Notes under the pieces: model-generated | Seen by the model: only the letters and a program-made list of their open reading frames with translations | Database searches by the model: none | Told to the model about the DNA's origin: nothing | In this document: positions 61,197-64,000 of the stretch, in pieces | Position numbering within the stretch: the stretch's first letter is position 1 | How the letters are laid out: every line of letters starts with the position of its first letter | NCBI RefSeq assembly: GCF_900156025.1 | Contig: NZ_FTMO01000002.1 | Coordinates: forward strand, 1 to 64,000 | DNA from: Allobosea sp. TND4EK4 | GTDB lineage: Bacteria > Pseudomonadota > Alphaproteobacteria > Rhizobiales > Beijerinckiaceae | Reading direction: 5' to 3' | DNA length: 64,000 bases | Program-made: the position numbers and the translations under genes

Positions 61197-61520
61197 ATGG
61201 CCACGCCGAGCTTCGCCGCGGGCGCCTACGCCAACATCCAGGGCATGGGTGCGGGCAATCTGATGCGTAAGCCGCCCACCGGCGGCGCGAGCGAGACCGG
61301 CGGGGTCGACTTCTCCTCCCTGCTCGGCAAGGCGCTCGACGCCACCGCGGAAGCGGGACGCAAGGCCGACGCCCAGACCGCGAGCGTCGCGGCGGGCCGC
61401 GCCGATGTGGTGGACGTCGTCACCGCCGTCGCCGAGAGCGAGACCGCGATCCAGACCCTGGTCGCCGTGCGCGACAAGGTGATCGCGGCCTATGAGGAAA
61501 TCATGCGGATGCCGGTCTGA
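61197..61520 (+). CDS. fliE: flagellar hook-basal body adaptor FliE
   Basis: FliE joins the MS ring and export gate to the rod. The 107-residue product is typical in length, with a variable N-terminus and the conserved C-terminal half VDVVTAVAESETAIQTLVAV followed by RDKVIAAYEEIMRMPV. The ATG at 61197 is preceded by AGAAGGAGATC. An inverted-repeat element separates it from fliQ. Confidence 0.96.
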   Translation: MATPSFAAGAYANIQGMGAGNLMRKPPTGGASETGGVDFSSLLGKALDATAEAGRKADAQTASVAAGRADVVDVVTAVAESETAIQTLVAVRDKVIAAYEEIMRMPV

Positions 61521-61562
61521 CGGGCGTCGGCACCCGCTCGGAGCCGACATCTAGACCAGAAG

Positions 61563-61684
61563 CGCGGGTCATTCCGGACGAAGCGCAGCGAAGATCCGGG
61601 ATCCATTCCGGAACCTCTCCGAAAAGCGCTCAGGCATGGATCCCGGATCGGCTCTGCTTCGCAGCTGGTCCGGGATGACGGCGC
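61563..61684. repeat. dispersed inverted-repeat element, copy 2, between fliE and fliQ
   Basis: The left arm gcgggtcattccgga and right arm tccgggatgacggcgc are near-complementary, and inner arms include CCGGGATCCATTCC and GGCATGGATCCCGG. It shares these arms with the element at 3102-3223. It occupies most of the 192-base gap in the flgB-flhB run and could form a long mRNA hairpin. Confidence 0.85.
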
Positions 61685-61712
61685 GGATCAACGAAATCGA
61701 CAGGACGGTACC

Positions 61713-61979
61713 ATGACCTCAGGAGCCATTCTCGACTTCGCCCGCGACGGCATCGTCACCTTCCTCAAGGTCGGCGGGCCGCTGATGGCGATCGCGCTTG
61801 CCGTCGGCCTCGTCGTCTCGCTGATTCAGGCGCTGACGCAGGTCCAGGAGCAGACGCTCGTCTTCGTGCCGAAGATTCTGGCCGTCTTTGCCGCCCTGCT
61901 GCTGCTTCTTCCGTTCATGGGAGACGCGCTTGCGGGTTATATGGGACGGGTCGCCGTGCGAATCGCCACGGGCGGATGA
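61713..61979 (+). CDS. fliQ: flagellar export apparatus protein FliQ
   Basis: FliQ is a two-helix export-gate subunit. The 88-residue product has VGGPLMAIALAVGLVVSLIQ, ALTQVQEQTLVFVPKI and a second helix (LAVFAALLLLLPFMGDALAG), matching the family in length and order. Start is the ATG at 61713. Confidence 0.97.
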   Translation: MTSGAILDFARDGIVTFLKVGGPLMAIALAVGLVVSLIQALTQVQEQTLVFVPKILAVFAALLLLLPFMGDALAGYMGRVAVRIATGG

Positions 61980-62058
61980 CCTGCCCCGGCTGCATTCCTC
62001 CCAGGCAGGAGAATGCAGCGCGCGGACCCGATCCTGGCGCGGAACCGGCCCCGGCCCG

Positions 62059-62817
62059 ATGCAGATCGCGATCCTGCCCCAGATCGGCGCGCTGTTCGTG
62101 CTGGTCTTCGCGCGCGTCGGCACCATGGTGATGCTGATGCCGGGCATTGGCGAGCGCTTCATCTTCTCGCGCGGGCGGCTCTCGCTGGCCTTCTTCATCG
62201 CACTGGTCATCCTGCCAATCGCGCGGCCTAGCCTGCCGATTCCGCAGGACCTGCCGGCGCTGGTGACGCTGCTGGTCGGGGAGGTGCTGATCGGCCTGAT
62301 CATCGGCGTCTGCGCCCGGCTGGTGATGGCGGCGCTGCAGACCGCCGGCACCATCGTCGCCCAGGCGATGGGGCTGGGCTTCGCCATGACGGTCGACCCG
62401 ACGGCCGGCGCGCAGAATCCCTCCATCGGCAACTTCCTGACGATGCTCGGCATCACCCTGGTGCTGACCAGCGACCTGCATCATCTCGCCATCGCCGCCA
62501 TCCATGAGAGCTACCGCCTGCTGCCGCCGGGCGGGGCGCCGGACATCACCGACGTGATGACGCTGGCGGTCCGCTCCGCGGGCCAGGGCTTCGCGATCGC
62601 GGTGCAGATTTCCGCGCCCTTCATCGTCTTCGGCCTGCTGTTCAATCTCGGCCTCGGTGTGCTGGCGCGGATGATGCCCCAGCTCCAGGTCTTCTTCCTC
62701 GCGGTGCCGGCCTCGATCTTCGGCGGCATGCTGGTGCTCCTCGTCGTGCTCAGCGTGATGATGAGCGTCTTCATGAACGATCTCGGCACCTTCCTGCGCC
62801 AGTTCACGGGAGGCTGA
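62059..62817 (+). CDS. fliR: flagellar export apparatus protein FliR
   Basis: FliR completes the FliPQR export gate. From the ATG at 62059 it has 252 residues and six membrane helices, with LVFARVGTMVMLMPGIGERF near the N-terminus, GEVLIGLIIGVCARLVMAAL, and MTVDPTAGAQNPSIGNFLTM, all family hallmarks. The frame extends upstream without similarity. It is six bases from flhB. Confidence 0.97.
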   Translation: MQIAILPQIGALFVLVFARVGTMVMLMPGIGERFIFSRGRLSLAFFIALVILPIARPSLPIPQDLPALVTLLVGEVLIGLIIGVCARLVMAALQTAGTIVAQAMGLGFAMTVDPTAGAQNPSIGNFLTMLGITLVLTSDLHHLAIAAIHESYRLLPPGGAPDITDVMTLAVRSAGQGFAIAVQISAPFIVFGLLFNLGLGVLARMMPQLQVFFLAVPASIFGGMLVLLVVLSVMMSVFMNDLGTFLRQFTGG

Positions 62818-62823
62818 CGGGCG

Positions 62824-63891
62824 ATGTCCGAAGATGCCGACAAGGAAGACAGGACAGAAGACCCGACACAGCGAAAGCTGGATCAGGCCACCGAGAAAGG
62901 CGACGTCCCCAAATCGCAGGAGATCGGGACCTTCTTCGTGCTGTGCGGCTTCACGCTCGCGCTGCTGGTCGGGGCCGGCTGGTCGGCACGCGAATCCCTC
63001 GTCTCGCTGCGCGCCTTCCTGATGAATGCACACCAGGTTCCGGCCGATGGCGCGGGCTTCATGCAGGTGACCCGCCAGGGCGTGCTGACCGGCTTCATGG
63101 CACTGGGCATGCCCTTCGCGTTCATTCTCTGCGCGGGACTGGCCGGCGCGGTGCTCCAGCACCGGCCGCTCTGGACCTTCGACCCGATGATGCCGAAATT
63201 CGACCGCATCAACCCGCTCTCGGGCGTGAAGCGGCTGTTCGGCAAGGAGGCCTGGGTCAACTTCGCCAAGGGTCTCGCCAAGACCGGGCTGATCGGCGTC
63301 GTCATCTGGCTGACGCTCTGGAACGAGCACGACCGGCTCGAGAACTTCGCCGAAATGGACGTCGCCGCGCTGCTGCCGGCGGCGCTCTCGCTGGCGATCC
63401 GCCTGATGGGCTCGGTGCTCGCGCTCTTCGCCATCGTCGCGATCGGCGACTTCGTCTGGCAGCGCTTTTCCTGGTACCAGCGCCAGAAGATGACCAAGCA
63501 GGAGATGAAGGAGGAGTTCAAGAACTCCGAAGGCAATCCCGAGGTCAAGGCGAAGCTGCGCCAGATCCGCGCCAGCCGCGTGCGCAAGCGCATGATGGCG
63601 GCGGTGCCGAAGGCGACCGTCATCATCACCAACCCGACCCACTTCGCCGTCGCGCTGCAATACGAGCCCGGCATGGCCGCGCCGCTTTGCCTCGCCAAGG
63701 GCGTCGATACGATGGCGCTCAAGATCAGGGAGGTGGCGGGCGAGCACAGCGTGCCGATCATCGAGAACCCGCCTCTTGCCCGCGCCCTCTACGCAACCGT
63801 CGAGATCGACGCAGAAATTCCTGTCGAACACTACAAGGCTGTCGCCGAAGTCATCGGTTACGTCTTGCGCCTGAAGGGTCGCCGCGCCTAA
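62824..63891 (+). CDS. flhB: flagellar export switch protein FlhB
   Basis: FlhB sets export substrate specificity. The 355-residue product has the N-terminal DRTEDPTQRKLDQATEKGDV, four membrane helices, and a cytoplasmic C-domain containing the autocleavage motif NPTH with Asn at about 270 (IITNPTHFAVALQYE). Cleavage-linked residues are intact, so normal switching is expected. Start is the ATG at 62824. flhA is not in the window. Confidence 0.98.
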   Translation: MSEDADKEDRTEDPTQRKLDQATEKGDVPKSQEIGTFFVLCGFTLALLVGAGWSARESLVSLRAFLMNAHQVPADGAGFMQVTRQGVLTGFMALGMPFAFILCAGLAGAVLQHRPLWTFDPMMPKFDRINPLSGVKRLFGKEAWVNFAKGLAKTGLIGVVIWLTLWNEHDRLENFAEMDVAALLPAALSLAIRLMGSVLALFAIVAIGDFVWQRFSWYQRQKMTKQEMKEEFKNSEGNPEVKAKLRQIRASRVRKRMMAAVPKATVIITNPTHFAVALQYEPGMAAPLCLAKGVDTMALKIREVAGEHSVPIIENPPLARALYATVEIDAEIPVEHYKAVAEVIGYVLRLKGRRA

Positions 63892-63971
63892 CTCGACGGT
63901 GGGTAACACATGGCGAAAGCCGCTCGCCCGTCTCGGCAGGACGGTTCGACGACTGGGGCAAGGAAACGGAT

Positions 63972-64000
63972 TTGACCGCAATGAGCGGAAGCACGGCCAC
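63972..64000 (+). CDS. start of a further gene at the window edge (partial)
   Basis: A TTG at 63972 lies seven bases after AAGGA and opens a frame reading MTAMSGSTA to the window end; an ATG at 63981 is in the same frame. Too little is visible for a product call. Genes for the histidine kinase CckA follow flhB in some Rhizobiales, which would suit the CtrA boxes here, but that is only a guess. Confidence 0.35.

Noticed and set aside
63910-63975. 21-codon frame after flhB starting with ATG
   Set aside because: It is short, without a ribosome-binding site or motif, and overlaps the better start of the next gene.
61915-63981. 688-residue minus-strand frame opposite fliR and flhB
   Set aside because: It is an antisense shadow rich in His/Asp/Arg/Gln; the plus strand encodes clear FliR and FlhB.

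Overview
The window is a gene-dense, high-GC chromosomal segment of an alphaproteobacterium of the order Rhizobiales (Hyphomicrobiales). A Bosea-like or related genus is the best guess from the gene set and style. Supporting signs are the flagellar gene order (flgFGAH, fliLM, flgBC-fliE, fliQR-flhB), CtrA-type TTAA-N7-TTAA boxes in the flagellar promoters, an NDUFS4-type complex I accessory protein, an ATP12 assembly factor, a single-cysteine DksA of the rhizobial type, and dispersed inverted repeats containing GTCATtCCGG...CCGGGATCCATgCC. The genus is an inference; no marker here settles it.

Layout. 1-9.6 kb: metabolism and housekeeping, with a PLP enzyme tail, a DMT exporter, an rpe-purB-hydrolase run, a GST, a bile-acid-symporter-like carrier, a FAD amino-acid oxidase, a renal-type dipeptidase and trmJ. 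9.6-13.6 kb: a TonB-dependent haem/haemoglobin-type receptor separated from a Tat-exported flavin amine oxidase by an AT-rich regulatory region. 13.6-24.6 kb: a MarR-GNAT fusion, murI, rpsD behind a highly structured leader, an isolated lower-GC HNH-type gene, nnrU, mgtC, a Spy-like protein, a P1 peptidase, ATP12 and pccB. 24.9-28.5 kb: a four-gene ABC importer plus flavin-dependent monooxygenase unit of the sulfonate type. 28.6-33.5 kb: an MBOAT/SGNH acyl-transfer pair, dksA, a GFA-fold protein and a ClC channel.

33.8-44 kb is the first flagellar block. flgF-flgG-flgA-flgH run leftward; fliL-fliM, a DUF6468-like gene, a MotE-like gene and a very large secreted protein run rightward. The two arms diverge around a perfect CtrA box. 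The large protein has three divergent copies of an AMIN-like beta domain followed by a TPR-like helical half, and is the most interesting uncharacterised protein seen here. 44-57.7 kb is non-flagellar: an ArnT-like glycosyltransferase with a DPM1-like GT2 and an LpxB-N-like protein, tRNA-Arg and tRNA-Pro flanking an NDUFS4-type gene, envelope proteins, acyl- and glycosyltransferases, two paralogous small lipoproteins, aspS and rnd. 57.7-63.9 kb is the second flagellar block: fliO-fliP leftward and flgB-flgC-fliE-fliQ-fliR-flhB rightward, again diverging around CtrA boxes. A further gene begins at the right edge.

No prophage, transposase, CRISPR array or recognised defence island was seen. The candidates for undescribed biology are the triple-repeat protein next to the MotE-like gene, the three-hairpin leader of rpsD, the lone HNH gene, the paired lipoproteins and the 619-residue periplasmic protein. 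Many start codons were moved inward from the longest open frame because a Shine-Dalgarno sequence or the family alignment pointed there; these choices are stated in each entry.
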